From positions 1 to 18,337 of the forward strand of contig CAAGLV010000170.1 of NCBI GenBank assembly GCA_900770875.1: a stretch of DNA of 18,337 nucleotides, written 5' to 3'. The notes beneath the pieces were generated by a model. That model was given only the letters and a program-made list of their open reading frames with translations. It had not been told where the DNA came from and searched no databases. Shown piece after piece: positions 1-7,645 of the stretch. The position numbers and the translations under genes were made by a program. Within the stretch, counting starts at the first letter, position 1. Every line of letters starts with the position of its first letter. The DNA comes from Flavobacteriales bacterium. Its GTDB lineage: Bacteria > Bacteroidota > Bacteroidia > Flavobacteriales > Weeksellaceae.

Positions 1-18
1 AAATTATTCTACTACGTT

Positions 19-480
19 ATGAAAATAGATCATTTAGACGAACGTCTGTTAATGTACTTACAAGAAAACAGTAAAATTACTTACAAAGAATTATCTGATA
101 AATTAAATTTATCTTCTACAGCAATACACGAACGCATTAAAAAATTAGAAAAATTAGGCGTTATTAATAAATATGTAGCTTTAATTAATCGTCGTTTAAT
201 AAATAAAGAATTATTAGTATTTAGCCACGTAAAATTAAGTCAGCACTCGCAAGAAAATATCAATGATTTTGAAACCGAAATTAAAAATTTAAAAGAAGTT
301 CAATCATGTTTTCATGTTAGTGGTGATTATGATTATATTGTTAAAATGGCTTTTGAAAGTATGGACGAATACCGCGATTTTATGGTAAATAAGTTAACTA
401 CAATTAAAGCGATTGGTAGTACACATAGTACTTTTGTAATCGGAGATATTAAGGATGATACATCGTATCAATTAATATAA
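19..480 (+). CDS. Lrp/AsnC family transcriptional regulator
   Basis: A 153-residue protein with the usual length and two-part layout of Lrp/AsnC regulators. The N-terminal helix-turn-helix occupies about residues 5-50, with the typical pattern of leucines, TYKELSDKLNLS and the recognition-helix stretch STAIHERIKKLEKLGVI. The C-terminal RAM-type ligand and oligomerisation domain covers about 65-150 and includes VSGDYDYIVKM, the stretch that in this family lies near the effector site. Family members bind DNA as dimers or octamers and respond to amino acids; the ligand here cannot be read from the sequence. It ends 11 bases before the likely ATG of msrA, so the two are probably co-transcribed. 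Only 18 bases precede the start, so its promoter lies outside the window. The start is the first ATG and fits the family's N terminus. Confidence 0.95.
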   Translation: MKIDHLDERLLMYLQENSKITYKELSDKLNLSSTAIHERIKKLEKLGVINKYVALINRRLINKELLVFSHVKLSQHSQENINDFETEIKNLKEVQSCFHVSGDYDYIVKMAFESMDEYRDFMVNKLTTIKAIGSTHSTFVIGDIKDDTSYQLI

Positions 481-491
481 GTAATGTGAGT

Positions 492-1025
492 ATGAAGAAA
501 GAAACAGCAGTATTTGGTGCAGGATGCTTTTGGTGCGTAGAAGGCGTATATAATTTATTAAAAGGAGTAGAGCTAGCAACATCGGGTTATTCTGGTGGAG
601 ATACAATAAACCCTACTTACAAAGAGGTTTGTACAGGAGAAACGAATCATGCCGAAGTGGTAAAAATTGATTTTGACCCTGAAGTTATTACTTACGAAGA
701 GTTATTAGAAGCATTTTGGAGCGTGCACGATCCTACAAGTTTAAATAAACAAGGAGAAGATGTAGGTACACAATATCGATCGGTAATATATTATTTAAAT
801 GATGAGCAAAAGGAAATTGCCGAAAAATCGAAATTAGCTAAAGATCAATCCGGAGAATATGAAAATCCAATTGTAACTTTTATCGAACCTTTTACAACTT
901 TTTATTCGGCCGAAGATTACCACCAAGGTTACTACAACGAAAACCCTACACAGCCTTATTGCTCGGCTGTTGTTGGCCCAAAAATTCAAAAATTTAGAAC
1001 AAAATTTGCAGGTAAATTAAAATAA
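492..1025 (+). CDS. msrA: Peptide-methionine (S)-S-oxide reductase MsrA
   Basis: MsrA reduces methionine-S-sulfoxide in proteins and free methionine, using thioredoxin to recycle its cysteines. The 177-residue protein has the signature GCFWC at residues 11-15 with catalytic Cys12, the later stretches STSLNKQGEDVGTQYRS-like (DPTSLNKQGEDVGTQYRS in full) and EDYHQGYY, and a C-terminal YC that can serve as resolving cysteine. The usual YHQDY is YHQGY here. I choose ATG at 492; an in-frame GTG at 486 would add only two residues, and family proteins normally begin just before the KKETAVFGAGCFWC-like stretch. It follows the Lrp-type regulator closely on the same strand. The stop codon lies inside a perfect palindrome that probably acts as its terminator. 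Confidence 0.96.
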   Translation: MKKETAVFGAGCFWCVEGVYNLLKGVELATSGYSGGDTINPTYKEVCTGETNHAEVVKIDFDPEVITYEELLEAFWSVHDPTSLNKQGEDVGTQYRSVIYYLNDEQKEIAEKSKLAKDQSGEYENPIVTFIEPFTTFYSAEDYHQGYYNENPTQPYCSAVVGPKIQKFRTKFAGKLK

Positions 1026-1044
1026 GCTACTAGTAGCTTATTTT
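1019..1044 (+). terminator. Perfect palindrome overlapping the msrA stop codon
   Basis: A 26-base perfect palindrome centred on ACTAGT, with AAAATAAGCT on the left and AGCTTATTTT on the right. The msrA stop codon (TAA, 1023-1025) is inside the left arm. The T-rich right arm fits an intrinsic terminator for msrA. It is symmetric and could work on either strand. Confidence 0.6.
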
Positions 1045-1333
1045 AATTTATATTGTAAATATTTAAAAATTAATTATATAGTTTTAAAATCTTTTTATAT
1101 ATTTAAAAAAATAACATTAAATAAGTGCCTAGATCTATGTATTTAGTTTTTTTAACATTTTTTGGCATAGTATTAGATATATTTTATAAGTGTATTCTTA
1201 ATTGAATAAAAGAGTAAGTAATTTTATTAAATTATCTTAAAAAATAGAATCAACCAAATCTAATATACCAAACCAAACCAACAACAATCGGAAGGGAGTC
1301 TTTTTAAAATAAGAGTTTCTTCCGATTTCTTAT
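1045..1333. other. AT-rich intergenic region between msrA and trkH 3' ends
   Basis: About 290 bases between two convergent genes. I find no reading frame or RNA gene in 1045-1260. From 1265 to 1285 there is an A/C-rich run of repeated CCAAA/CCAAC on the plus strand, followed by an inverted repeat at 1286-1327. A TAGATTTG box lies on the minus strand near 1257-1264, but nothing recognisable lies downstream of it. Confidence 0.6.
1286..1327 (-). terminator. Hairpin in the trkH 3' region
   Basis: Inverted repeat AATCGGAAG (1286-1294) and CTTCCGATT (1319-1327), with a 24-base inner part that can add a short TCTT/AAGA pairing. It begins 6 bases after the trkH stop on the minus strand. There is no U run after it, so it may be a 3'-end stabilising hairpin or a weak terminator and not a classical intrinsic one. 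Confidence 0.4.
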
Positions 1334-2875
1334 TTAGTTATTTTTCCAGAAGTACGGTGTAAATAAGATTAAAATGGTTAATAATTCTAATCTTCCTAAA
1401 ACCATTAACGAACATATAAGCATTTTAGCAGCATCGGTTAAATGATTCATCGAATTTCCTGGTCCAAATTCGCCAAACGAGTTTCCTACATTTCCTAAAT
1501 TAGAAGCTGTTATTGTAAGCGAAGTTAAAATGTTATTTAAATTCATAGTGATGCCGTAATTTAAAAATGCAAATAGAATAGAACTTGCAATCCAAATAAA
1601 CATATAAAGTACAAAGAATGCCATCACGTGGAATACTACACTTTGTTGGATTGCTTTTTTATTGTAACGAACCGGAATAATTGCGTTGGGATGTAAAATT
1701 CGTTTAAATTCGGCAAAGCAATTCTTAATTAAAATAACATGTCTTATTATAGTTACACCTCCTGATGTAGAACCTGCCGAACCTCCGATAAAGAATAAAG
1801 CAAAAAAGATAAGCGAAATAAAGCTAAGCCAATTGCTATAATCTTCGATAAAATAGGCTGTTGTTGAGATGATAGAAACAACATGGAATAAGGATGACCT
1901 AAAGGCATGCTCAAACTTTTCGATGTTATAATATTCGGGACTATTGTCGTGATAAACAAAAAAGAAAAGTGTTGTGGTAATCATTAATGTAATCCCAATA
2001 ATAATACCTAAATACCATTTAAATTCTTCGTTTTTCCAAGCTTTTTTTAATTGTCCTTTAATAATTAAATAAATTAAAGTAAAATTGGTTCCTCCAATAA
2101 ACATCAATACAATTAAGATGTATTGTACTAAAATATTATCGTACCAATAAGCAACGCCTTCGTTTTTTGTAGAAAATCCACCAGTAGAAATTGCACTCAT
2201 CGAATGGTTGGTTGCATCAAACCAATTCATCCCAGATGCATAAAGAAAAATGGTAAATATTAAGGTTAAAATAACGTATAATATCCAAAGATTTTTGGCT
2301 GTGTCGGTAATACGAGGATGCACTTTATCTGCGTAAATACCTGGAGCTTCGGCTAAAAATAATTGCCGTCCGCCAATACCTAAAAAGGGCAAAATGGCAA
2401 TAGTTAAAACGATAATCCCCATTCCGCCAATCCAATTGGTTGTACTTCGCCAAAACAAAATACTTTTAGGAAGATTTTGTGGGTCGTCAAAAATAGTGGT
2501 TCCGGTTGCTGTGTAGCCCGAAACGGTTTCGAATAGGATATTGATGAGGTTAAATTTATTATGAATTAAATCTTCTTTTGGTAAGAAAAAATAGGCCGAA
2601 AAATAGGGGATACATCCCGATATAATTAAAAATAACCAACCGATAAAAACAATTAAATAACCTTCTCGTTTAGAGATGTTTTTTCTGCTTTTATTGGTTG
2701 TTACAATCATTAAAGTACCTAAAATACCGATAATAGATCCCGAAATAAGGAATGAGTAGCTAAGTTGATCTCCAAAATATAAGCTTACAAACATGCTAAA
2801 AAACATGAATAAGGCGTTTAATAGCAATAAAACACCAGATAAATTAAAGATAACTTTATAATTTAGCGTTTTCAT
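1334..2875 (-). CDS. trkH: Trk-type potassium uptake membrane subunit TrkH
   Basis: An integral inner-membrane K+ translocating subunit of 513 residues, the usual length for TrkH/TrkG/KtrB-type proteins. It has about ten hydrophobic segments and four pore-loop repeats with the expected filter glycines: SGYTATGTT near 119-127, SAISTGGFS near 227, GGSAGSTSGG near 364-373, and ASNLGNVG near 457. The N terminus is basic and then strongly hydrophobic. It starts one base after the trkA stop, so the peripheral nucleotide-binding subunit and the pore subunit are translationally adjacent, as in many Bacteroidota. The first ATG is used. A hairpin follows its stop codon. I see no truncation or missing filter segment. 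Confidence 0.95.
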   Translation of the reverse strand: MKTLNYKVIFNLSGVLLLLNALFMFFSMFVSLYFGDQLSYSFLISGSIIGILGTLMIVTTNKSRKNISKREGYLIVFIGWLFLIISGCIPYFSAYFFLPKEDLIHNKFNLINILFETVSGYTATGTTIFDDPQNLPKSILFWRSTTNWIGGMGIIVLTIAILPFLGIGGRQLFLAEAPGIYADKVHPRITDTAKNLWILYVILTLIFTIFLYASGMNWFDATNHSMSAISTGGFSTKNEGVAYWYDNILVQYILIVLMFIGGTNFTLIYLIIKGQLKKAWKNEEFKWYLGIIIGITLMITTTLFFFVYHDNSPEYYNIEKFEHAFRSSLFHVVSIISTTAYFIEDYSNWLSFISLIFFALFFIGGSAGSTSGGVTIIRHVILIKNCFAEFKRILHPNAIIPVRYNKKAIQQSVVFHVMAFFVLYMFIWIASSILFAFLNYGITMNLNNILTSLTITASNLGNVGNSFGEFGPGNSMNHLTDAAKMLICSLMVLGRLELLTILILFTPYFWKNN

Positions 2876-2876
2876 T

Positions 2877-4244
2877 TTACTTAAAGAATTTTGTGACTTT
2901 ACCGATTAGGTTTGATTGACTAAAAACAACAATCCTATCTAGAGGTTCTAAAATAAAATCTTTTGTAGGTATCCAACCTTCGTTGCGACGAACAATTCCT
3001 GCAATGACTGCATCTTTTGAATATGGAAAATCGGATATCTTTTTAAATGCAGCTTCCGAATCTTCGCTAATTTTAAACTCTAAAACTTCGGCATCTAAAT
3101 CAGAAATTCCGGTAACATCCATTACTTGTCCTTGACGAATGTATCTAAAAATACTATCGGCAGATAATAATTTTTTGTTGATAAAAGCATTAATTCCAAC
3201 CTCTTGCGAAAGATGGATGTAATCGATGTTTTCTACTAATGCGATTGTTTTTTTTACTCCTTTTGATTGAGCTAATAAGCACGACATAATATTGGTTTCG
3301 GAACTACCGGTTACGGCAATAAAGGCGTCAGAATCTGATATCCCTTCCTCAATTAACAATTCGCCATCGCGTCCGTCTCCATTAATAATTAAAATATTGC
3401 TTAAATCGTCTGCTAAATCAAATGCTTTTTCTCTGTTGCTTTCGATTAATTTAACGTTGTGTTTATTTTCGGTTAAAATTTTAGCTGTTTTAACGCCAAT
3501 ACTTCCTCCACCAAGTACAATGATATTTTTAAAGTATTCTTGTTTTTTTCCTAAAACTTTGTAAATTTCTAAGACTCCAGATTTTTTAACGATAAAATAA
3601 ATCTGATCGCCGATTTTAAATTCGGTTTCGGCTTCAGGGATTATCGTGTAATATTCGCCACGTTCGTTACTACGAATAATGGCAATTGGCATAAATAAAT
3701 TTACATTACCACCTTTAGTCGTAAGGTACATGTCTTTGTATTTTTTACCAATAATTTTTGCGTCTTGGTCTAAAACTGTTCCGGCTAAAAACAATTGCCC
3801 GTTGGCAAACGAGTGCATGGTATTAAATGCCGATTGTTGTATTAACGAATATATTTCGCTGGCAGCTAATTGTTCGGGAGAGATGATGGCATCTATTCCT
3901 AAACTACGTACCCATAATTGATTGTCGGTGTGCAAAAATTCGGGATTCGAAATGCGAGCAACTGTTTTTTTAGCACCCATTTTTTTAGCAATCATAGCAC
4001 TTGTTAAGTTGGTATTTTGCAATTGGGTAACCGTAATAAACATATCAGCTTCGTCGGCTTTAATTTCTTTTAAGGCGCTAAACGATGTAATATCGCCCCT
4101 AAAAGCCATTACATCTAAATTATTTTCGATTAAGGCTAACTTATCTTTATCAGTATCAACGATAATGATATCATTTAATTCGTGAGATAATAATTTGGCC
4201 AAATGAAATCCAACTTCTCCCGCACCGCCAATAATTATTTTCAT
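2877..4244 (-). CDS. trkA: Trk system potassium uptake regulatory subunit TrkA
   Basis: A cytoplasmic NAD(H)-binding subunit that gates TrkH. The 455 residues form two tandem RCK modules, the usual full-length TrkA architecture. The first Rossmann fold starts at residue 1 with GGAGEVG (6-12) and the acidic strand end IIVDTDKDK (27-35); the second has GGGSIGVKTAK near 246-256 and IESNREKAFDL about 20 residues later. Each Rossmann part is followed by an RCK_C domain (about 150-230 and 380-455). It lies 15 bases after prfB and one base before trkH on the same strand. K+ transport genes sharing a transcript with a release factor are probably a positional operon, not a functional one. Confidence 0.96.
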   Translation of the reverse strand: MKIIIGGAGEVGFHLAKLLSHELNDIIIVDTDKDKLALIENNLDVMAFRGDITSFSALKEIKADEADMFITVTQLQNTNLTSAMIAKKMGAKKTVARISNPEFLHTDNQLWVRSLGIDAIISPEQLAASEIYSLIQQSAFNTMHSFANGQLFLAGTVLDQDAKIIGKKYKDMYLTTKGGNVNLFMPIAIIRSNERGEYYTIIPEAETEFKIGDQIYFIVKKSGVLEIYKVLGKKQEYFKNIIVLGGGSIGVKTAKILTENKHNVKLIESNREKAFDLADDLSNILIINGDGRDGELLIEEGISDSDAFIAVTGSSETNIMSCLLAQSKGVKKTIALVENIDYIHLSQEVGINAFINKKLLSADSIFRYIRQGQVMDVTGISDLDAEVLEFKISEDSEAAFKKISDFPYSKDAVIAGIVRRNEGWIPTKDFILEPLDRIVVFSQSNLIGKVTKFFK

Positions 4245-4259
4245 GGTATTAAATTAAAA

Positions 4260-5363
4260 TTATTTTGTAGCTGTTTCTTTTTGGCCCATTAACATTAAAA
4301 AGGCTTTTAAGAAATCGTCTAAATCTCCATTCATAACAGCATCAACATTTCCTGTTTCGTGTCCCGTGCGTACATCTTTAACTAATTTGTATGGATGCAT
4401 TACATAATTACGAATTTGAGATCCCCATTCAATTTTCATTTTATTGGCTTCAATTTCGTTACGTGCGGCCATTTTTTTATCCAATTCGATTTTATATAAT
4501 TCGGATTTAAGCATTTCCATGGCGCGTTCGCGGTTCGCTAATTGCGAGCGTTCTACCTGACAAACCACCACAATTCCTGTTGGTTTGTGCGTTAATTGTA
4601 CTTTAGTTTCTACTTTGTTTACGTTTTGTCCTCCAGCTCCACCAGAACGCGAAGTTTGTAATTCGATATCTGCTGGATTAATTTGGATGTCGATGGTATC
4701 GTCTACAATTGGCGAAACGTAAACAGAAACAAACGAAGTGTGACGTTTTGCATTAGAATCGAATGGTGAAATACGAACTAAGCGGTGTACACCATTTTCT
4801 CCTTTTAAATAGCCAAAAGCAAATTCGCCATCAATTTCTAATGTTACAGTTTTTACACCAGCAACATCACCATCTTGATAGTTTAACTCTTTTACCTTGT
4901 AGCCTTGTTTGTCGGCCCACATTAAATACATACGCATTAGCATACTTGCCCAATCGCACGATTCGGTACCACCAGCTCCGGCAGTAATTTGTAATACGGC
5001 TCCAAGATTATCACCTTCTTCCGAAAGCATGTTCTTAAACTCGATCGCTTCTATTAGTTTTAAAGTTGTTTGGTATTGTTCTTCTACTTCTGTGTCTTCA
5101 ACATCACCTTCTTTGTTAAATTCAACTAAAACTTCAAGATCATTTACAGCGTTTGCAATGGTATTAAAATCATCGACCCATTTTTTTTTGCCGCGTAAAA
5201 CTTTCATAAAAGCTTCGGCTTCTTTAGGGTTGTTCCAAAATTCGGGAGAAGCTGCTGTTTCTTCTTCGTTTTGTATTTCGATTTCTTTTTGTTCTATTTC
5301 TAAATAGGTATGTAGTGCAGCAGTACGCTGTTGTAAATCTTTTAATAATTCGTTGTTAAACAT
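4260..5363 (-). CDS. prfB: Peptide chain release factor 2, uninterrupted reading frame
   Basis: Class I release factor recognising UGA and UAA. The tripeptide anticodon SPF is at residues 199-201 and identifies RF2 as opposed to RF1 (PxT). The catalytic GGQ is at 244-246, in [15 protein letters not shown]. The 367-residue length equals a full-length RF2. Many bacteria encode RF2 in two frames joined by a programmed +1 frameshift near codon 25. Here the homologous stretch ([10 protein letters not shown], residues 18-27) reads straight through: the codon after Leu21 is GAA, not TGA, and no Shine-Dalgarno-like stimulator precedes it. Autoregulation by UGA frameshifting therefore seems absent. 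The gene lies 15 bases after the upstream small acidic protein and 15 bases before trkA. Confidence 0.98.
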   Translation of the reverse strand: MFNNELLKDLQQRTAALHTYLEIEQKEIEIQNEEETAASPEFWNNPKEAEAFMKVLRGKKKWVDDFNTIANAVNDLEVLVEFNKEGDVEDTEVEEQYQTTLKLIEAIEFKNMLSEEGDNLGAVLQITAGAGGTESCDWASMLMRMYLMWADKQGYKVKELNYQDGDVAGVKTVTLEIDGEFAFGYLKGENGVHRLVRISPFDSNAKRHTSFVSVYVSPIVDDTIDIQINPADIELQTSRSGGAGGQNVNKVETKVQLTHKPTGIVVVCQVERSQLANRERAMEMLKSELYKIELDKKMAARNEIEANKMKIEWGSQIRNYVMHPYKLVKDVRTGHETGNVDAVMNGDLDDFLKAFLMLMGQKETATK

Positions 5364-5378
5364 ATGGTTTAATTTAAA

Positions 5379-5777
5379 TTAAGCTGTGACTGTTTGGTCT
5401 TCTTCTCCGTTCCACGAAAGAATTTTATAGGTAATTCCTTCTTCCATTTCTAATTCGTATCCTTTTAAAGCAAAAAAAGAATCGTCCCATTCTTCGCCAT
5501 CGTAGGCTACAACCCAAAACATTTCGTTAGATACAATTCCGCCGATAATGTAAATTAGTTCTTCTACAGAATCAACAGCATAGGTTGTATAAGGGTGAGT
5601 TGCTTTTATCCAAATTTGATCGTCTTCGGAAGTTTGTATAAATATACTTCCTAGTGGAGTTGGTGTATCGTTTTCTAATTCAAATTCTAATAGTTCTGTA
5701 TTAGGTTTATTTAATCCTTCTAATTGAGGAAAAATTGCTATAATTTGATTGTAAACTTCTGTAGAAAATGTATTCAT
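5379..5777 (-). CDS. Small acidic hypothetical protein upstream of prfB
   Basis: I do not recognise the family. From ATG at 5777 it is 132 residues, soluble and very acidic, with no signal peptide or membrane segment. Aromatic and glutamate-rich strands occur in the second half (FWVVAYDGEEWDDSFFALKGYELEMEEG). The frame is open 24 codons further up to an ATG at 5849, but that would overlap the upstream lipoprotein gene by 28 bases. A TAnnTTTG-type -7 box (TACATTTG, minus strand, 5799-5806) lies 21 bases before the ATG at 5777, and the extra 24 residues would run through it, so I prefer the shorter form. Its stop is 15 bases before prfB, so it probably shares that transcript. Confidence 0.8.
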   Translation of the reverse strand: MNTFSTEVYNQIIAIFPQLEGLNKPNTELLEFELENDTPTPLGSIFIQTSEDDQIWIKATHPYTTYAVDSVEELIYIIGGIVSNEMFWVVAYDGEEWDDSFFALKGYELEMEEGITYKILSWNGEEDQTVTA

Positions 5778-5798
5778 GTTATGGATAAAATAAGTTGG

Positions 5799-5806
5799 CA
5801 AATGTA
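5799..5806 (-). promoter_or_regulatory. Candidate -7 box before the small acidic gene
   Basis: On the minus strand this reads TACATTTG, an exact match to the Bacteroidota TAnnTTTG element. The -33 position, 21 bases further up, reads TTC, not TTG, so the match is partial. It would start a transcript about 16 bases before the ATG at 5777 and could drive the small acidic gene, prfB, trkA and trkH. Confidence 0.45.
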
Positions 5807-5821
5807 TTGTATTTTGAGCAA

Positions 5822-6223
5822 TTATATGAAACGAATTTTGTTTTTCCATTCCATAAATTTAAAAAAGTTATAAAGTTTATATTCAAAATCTAATCCATAG
5901 TTAATATCAGGATCCAATTCTATAGCAACTTCGTAAATAGTAGGATTGTAACTTAGTGGGTTGTAGTATCTTTGATTCCAAATTGTAACATAAATTCTGT
6001 TTTTAGATTTATAAAAGGATTCTGAGTAAAATGATTTTGGTAATGCAATGGTTTTTAAAAATGTATCGTATTGCGGATCGAAAACAATAATATCATATTC
6101 GCCTTCGTCGTTTGGCGTAAACGTTAATTTGTTTACTTGGTTGGTGTTTTTTGTGCTTTTTTGTGTGGTGCAAGAAAAGCATAGTAAAGAAGAAATGATT
6201 ATAATTAGGTAAGTGATTCGCAT
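5822..6223 (-). CDS. Lipoprotein resembling the DUF6146 family
   Basis: A 133-residue secreted lipoprotein. The N terminus MRITYLIIIISSLLCFSC is a lipoprotein signal peptide ending in the lipobox LCFSC, with the lipidated cysteine at residue 18. The mature part carries YDIIVFDPQYDTFL, SFYSESFYKSKNRIYVTIWNQRYYNP and DINYGLDFEYKLYNFFKF, a pattern I recall from the Bacteroidota family DUF6146; its function is unknown. I start it at 6223: the longer open frame to 6283 would run across the divergent reductase start and spoil the signal peptide. A GAAATTTG box lies 5 bases before this ATG, with TTG 22 bases further up, implying a nearly leaderless mRNA. It is the first gene of the minus-strand run to trkH. 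Confidence 0.85.
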   Translation of the reverse strand: MRITYLIIIISSLLCFSCTTQKSTKNTNQVNKLTFTPNDEGEYDIIVFDPQYDTFLKTIALPKSFYSESFYKSKNRIYVTIWNQRYYNPLSYNPTIYEVAIELDPDINYGLDFEYKLYNFFKFMEWKNKIRFI

Positions 6224-6228
6224 TGATT

Positions 6229-6261
6229 CAAATTTCCTTAAATTTAGCCAAAAAATATCAA
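6229..6261 (-). promoter_or_regulatory. Candidate promoter of the DUF6146-like lipoprotein gene
   Basis: On the minus strand: TTG (6261-6259), 22 bases, GAAATTTG (6236-6229), then only 5 bases to the ATG at 6223. The -7 box has GA in place of TA. The same GAAATTTG form occurs in copies B and C of the small-RNA array. Confidence 0.5.
6239..6246 (+). promoter_or_regulatory. Candidate -7 box of the ArsC-like gene
   Basis: TAAATTTA, one mismatch from TAnnTTTG, 17 bases before the ATG at 6264. It is self-complementary and lies in the 40-base divergent intergenic region. No clear -33 TTG is seen upstream on the plus strand. Confidence 0.35.
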
Positions 6262-6263
6262 TT

Positions 6264-6608
6264 ATGTATACGATTTTACACAATTCTAGATGCGGAAAAA
6301 GTAGAGAGGCGATTAAATTTTTAGATGAAGCTGGTATTGATTATCAGGTGAGAGAATATTTAAAAGATGAATTAACTTACGACGAATTAGTTGATGTAAT
6401 TACAAAACTTGGCGTTAAACCAATAGAAATTGTAAGAACAACCGAAGCTATTTGGAAAGATGAATTTAAAGGGAAAGATTTTACGGATGCCGAATTAATC
6501 CAGTTAATGGTAGATTATCCTAAATTAATTCAACGTCCAATTCTTTTAGATGATAAAAATGGAGTAGTGGGTAGACCATTAGAATTAATCGAAAATTTTG
6601 TGAAATAA
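6264..6608 (+). CDS. ArsC/Spx-fold arsenate reductase-like protein
   Basis: A 114-residue thioredoxin-fold protein of the glutaredoxin-coupled ArsC family. The nucleophilic Cys10 sits in HNSRCGKSREA, and the three arginines that bind the oxyanion in E. coli ArsC have counterparts: Arg58 (IVRTTEA), Arg91 (IQRPI) and Arg104 (GRPLE). With all of these kept it could be a true reductase, but chromosomal copies like this, with no ars transporter or regulator nearby, often have no proven role, so I give no gene symbol. The start at 6264 is chosen because the family begins a few residues before the Cys; the 17 extra upstream codons would overlap the divergent lipoprotein. Its stop (6606-6608) overlaps the A run of the first small-RNA terminator, which can also terminate this gene. 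Confidence 0.92.
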   Translation: MYTILHNSRCGKSREAIKFLDEAGIDYQVREYLKDELTYDELVDVITKLGVKPIEIVRTTEAIWKDEFKGKDFTDAELIQLMVDYPKLIQRPILLDDKNGVVGRPLELIENFVK

Positions 6609-6718
6609 AAAAAAGGTTTCGCGTGAGCGAAACCTTTTTAACCAACCTAAACTACTATAAAAAAACACTATGAATTAATAGGGATAACCCTAAATAATGC
6701 CGAAAACCTAAATTTTCT
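6607..6718 (-). ncRNA. Putative small RNA, copy A
   Basis: Predicted about 112 nt on the minus strand, from the promoter at 6723-6755 to the U8 run at 6614-6607. Order from the 5' end: short leader, hairpin TAGGG/CCCTA (6679-6683 with 6688-6692), C-poor conserved segment (6675-6640), terminator stem of 13 base pairs with loop TCAC. This copy has the best promoter and the best terminator of the four. Its U run overlaps the stop codon of the convergent ArsC-like gene. Confidence 0.72.
6610..6639. terminator. Intrinsic terminator of small RNA A, likely bidirectional
   Basis: Stem GGTTTCGC (6615-6622) with GCGAAACC (6627-6634), loop GTGA, extended by five A-T pairs. On the minus strand eight U residues follow; on the plus strand five U lie in the stem end. 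It directly follows the ArsC-like stop codon and probably terminates both transcripts. Confidence 0.85.
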
Positions 6719-6722
6719 GATG

Positions 6723-6755
6723 CAAATATAGGGGAAAATATTTTTATACTCCAAA
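6723..6755 (-). promoter_or_regulatory. Promoter of small RNA A
   Basis: On the minus strand: TTTG (6755-6752), 21 bases, TATATTTG (6730-6723). Both elements match the Bacteroidota primary-sigma consensus exactly. Transcription would begin about 4-6 bases further, near 6718. Confidence 0.75.
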
Positions 6756-6816
6756 TTTATTTTAGAAAAAAAATCTATTTAGTGATAGATAATCTTTATG
6801 TTATCCGTTTTTAAAC

Positions 6817-6943
6817 AGAAAAAGGTTTTGCAGAACAAAACCTTTAACTAACCTAAACTACTATAAAAAAACACTATGAATAAAATAATGAAGTAATTAA
6901 ACTTACTACATAATTACAAATTGTAACTACATCTTTTATTTAT
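6817..6943 (-). ncRNA. Putative small RNA, copy B
   Basis: Predicted about 127 nt. A GAAATTTG box (6955-6948) has TTTG 23 bases upstream on the minus strand. The first hairpin has arms GTAATTA (6893-6899) and TAATTAC (6911-6917). The conserved segment is 6881-6846. The terminator stem is AAAGGTTTTG with CAAAACCTTT (6821-6830, 6836-6845): the C-G pair of the other copies is T-A here, a compensatory change. The U run is only five long, part of it in the stem, so termination may be weaker. Confidence 0.62.
6821..6845 (-). terminator. Terminator hairpin of small RNA B
   Basis: Ten-pair stem with loop CAGAA (plus-strand sequence). It replaces the GGTTTCG/CGAAACC core of the other copies with GGTTTTG/CAAAACC, keeping the pairing. 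It is followed on the minus strand by a short U run broken by C at 6816. Confidence 0.65.
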
Positions 6944-7226
6944 GTGACAAATTTCTGAACTTTATTTGGTATATTAAACAAATACTATTAATATTTATCT
7001 TATTAAGAAATAAAGAATATTTATAATTACATTTAATTTTCCGAAAATCTTTTGTTTAAAAGGGTTTAAGTGTTAATTAATTTTGGACAAATAATTGGTT
7101 AAGCTAAAAATTTAACATTTAGTGGTGTGATTGTTTATGATAATTAAAGCTTGAGATAGATAATTTTACGAGGCTAAATAAAAATCTATTTTATAGTTTA
7201 GGTAAAGAATGATTATTTTAAGATAC

Positions 7227-7357
7227 AAAAAAAAGGTTTCGCGTAAACGAAACCTTTTTTAACCAACTTAAACTACTATAAAAAACACTATGAATAAAAT
7301 AATGAAGTAATTAATCTTGTTATTTAATTACAAAATGTAACAACATCTTTTATTTAT
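7227..7357 (-). ncRNA. Putative small RNA, copy C
   Basis: Predicted about 131 nt. A GAAATTTG box lies at 7369-7362 on the minus strand; the -33 element is degenerate (TTTA at 23 bases). The first hairpin has eight-pair arms GTAATTAA (7307-7314) and TTAATTAC (7324-7331). The conserved segment is 7295-7261, one A shorter than in A, B and D. The terminator is a 13-pair stem followed by U8 (7234-7227). Confidence 0.65.
7229..7260. terminator. Terminator hairpin of small RNA C
   Basis: GGTTTCG (7235-7241) pairs with CGAAACC (7248-7254) around a six-base loop, extended by six A-T pairs. A-run 7227-7234 gives a U8 tail on the minus strand. Confidence 0.8.
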
Positions 7358-7645
7358 GTGGCAAATTTCTGAACTTTATTTGGTTTAATGTATAAATACT
7401 ATTATTTTTTATCTTATTAAGAAATAAAATATATTTATAATAGCGTTTTATTCGCCGAAAATCTTTTGTTTAAAATGATTTAGAGTTGAATTAATTTTAC
7501 TTAAATAGTTGTTTAAATTAAAAAATTAACATTTACGAATGTCATGATTCTCTAAATACTTAAATTTTTAATTGTATTTGATTGGTAAATTTGAGCAACG
7601 AAATGCTTAATCTTAAAGATAAAAAAACAGGATTTTTTAGGATAC

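Noticed and set aside
486..491. GTG start for msrA two codons upstream
   Set aside because: ATG at 492 matches the family N terminus and needs no alternative start; a two-residue difference cannot be settled further.
3292..4185. Plus-strand frames antisense to trkA
   Set aside because: Shadows of the well-supported trkA gene; no family-like features.
4763..5307. Plus-strand frames antisense to prfB
   Set aside because: Shadows of prfB with biased composition (Ser-rich); not protein-like.
5778..5849. Longer N terminus for the small acidic protein (ATG 5849)
   Set aside because: It would overlap the upstream gene and run through the TACATTTG box; its extra residues look like random translation.
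6264..6608. Complete arsenic resistance operon
   Set aside because: Only the ArsC-like gene is present; no ArsR, ArsB/Acr3 or ArsA nearby.
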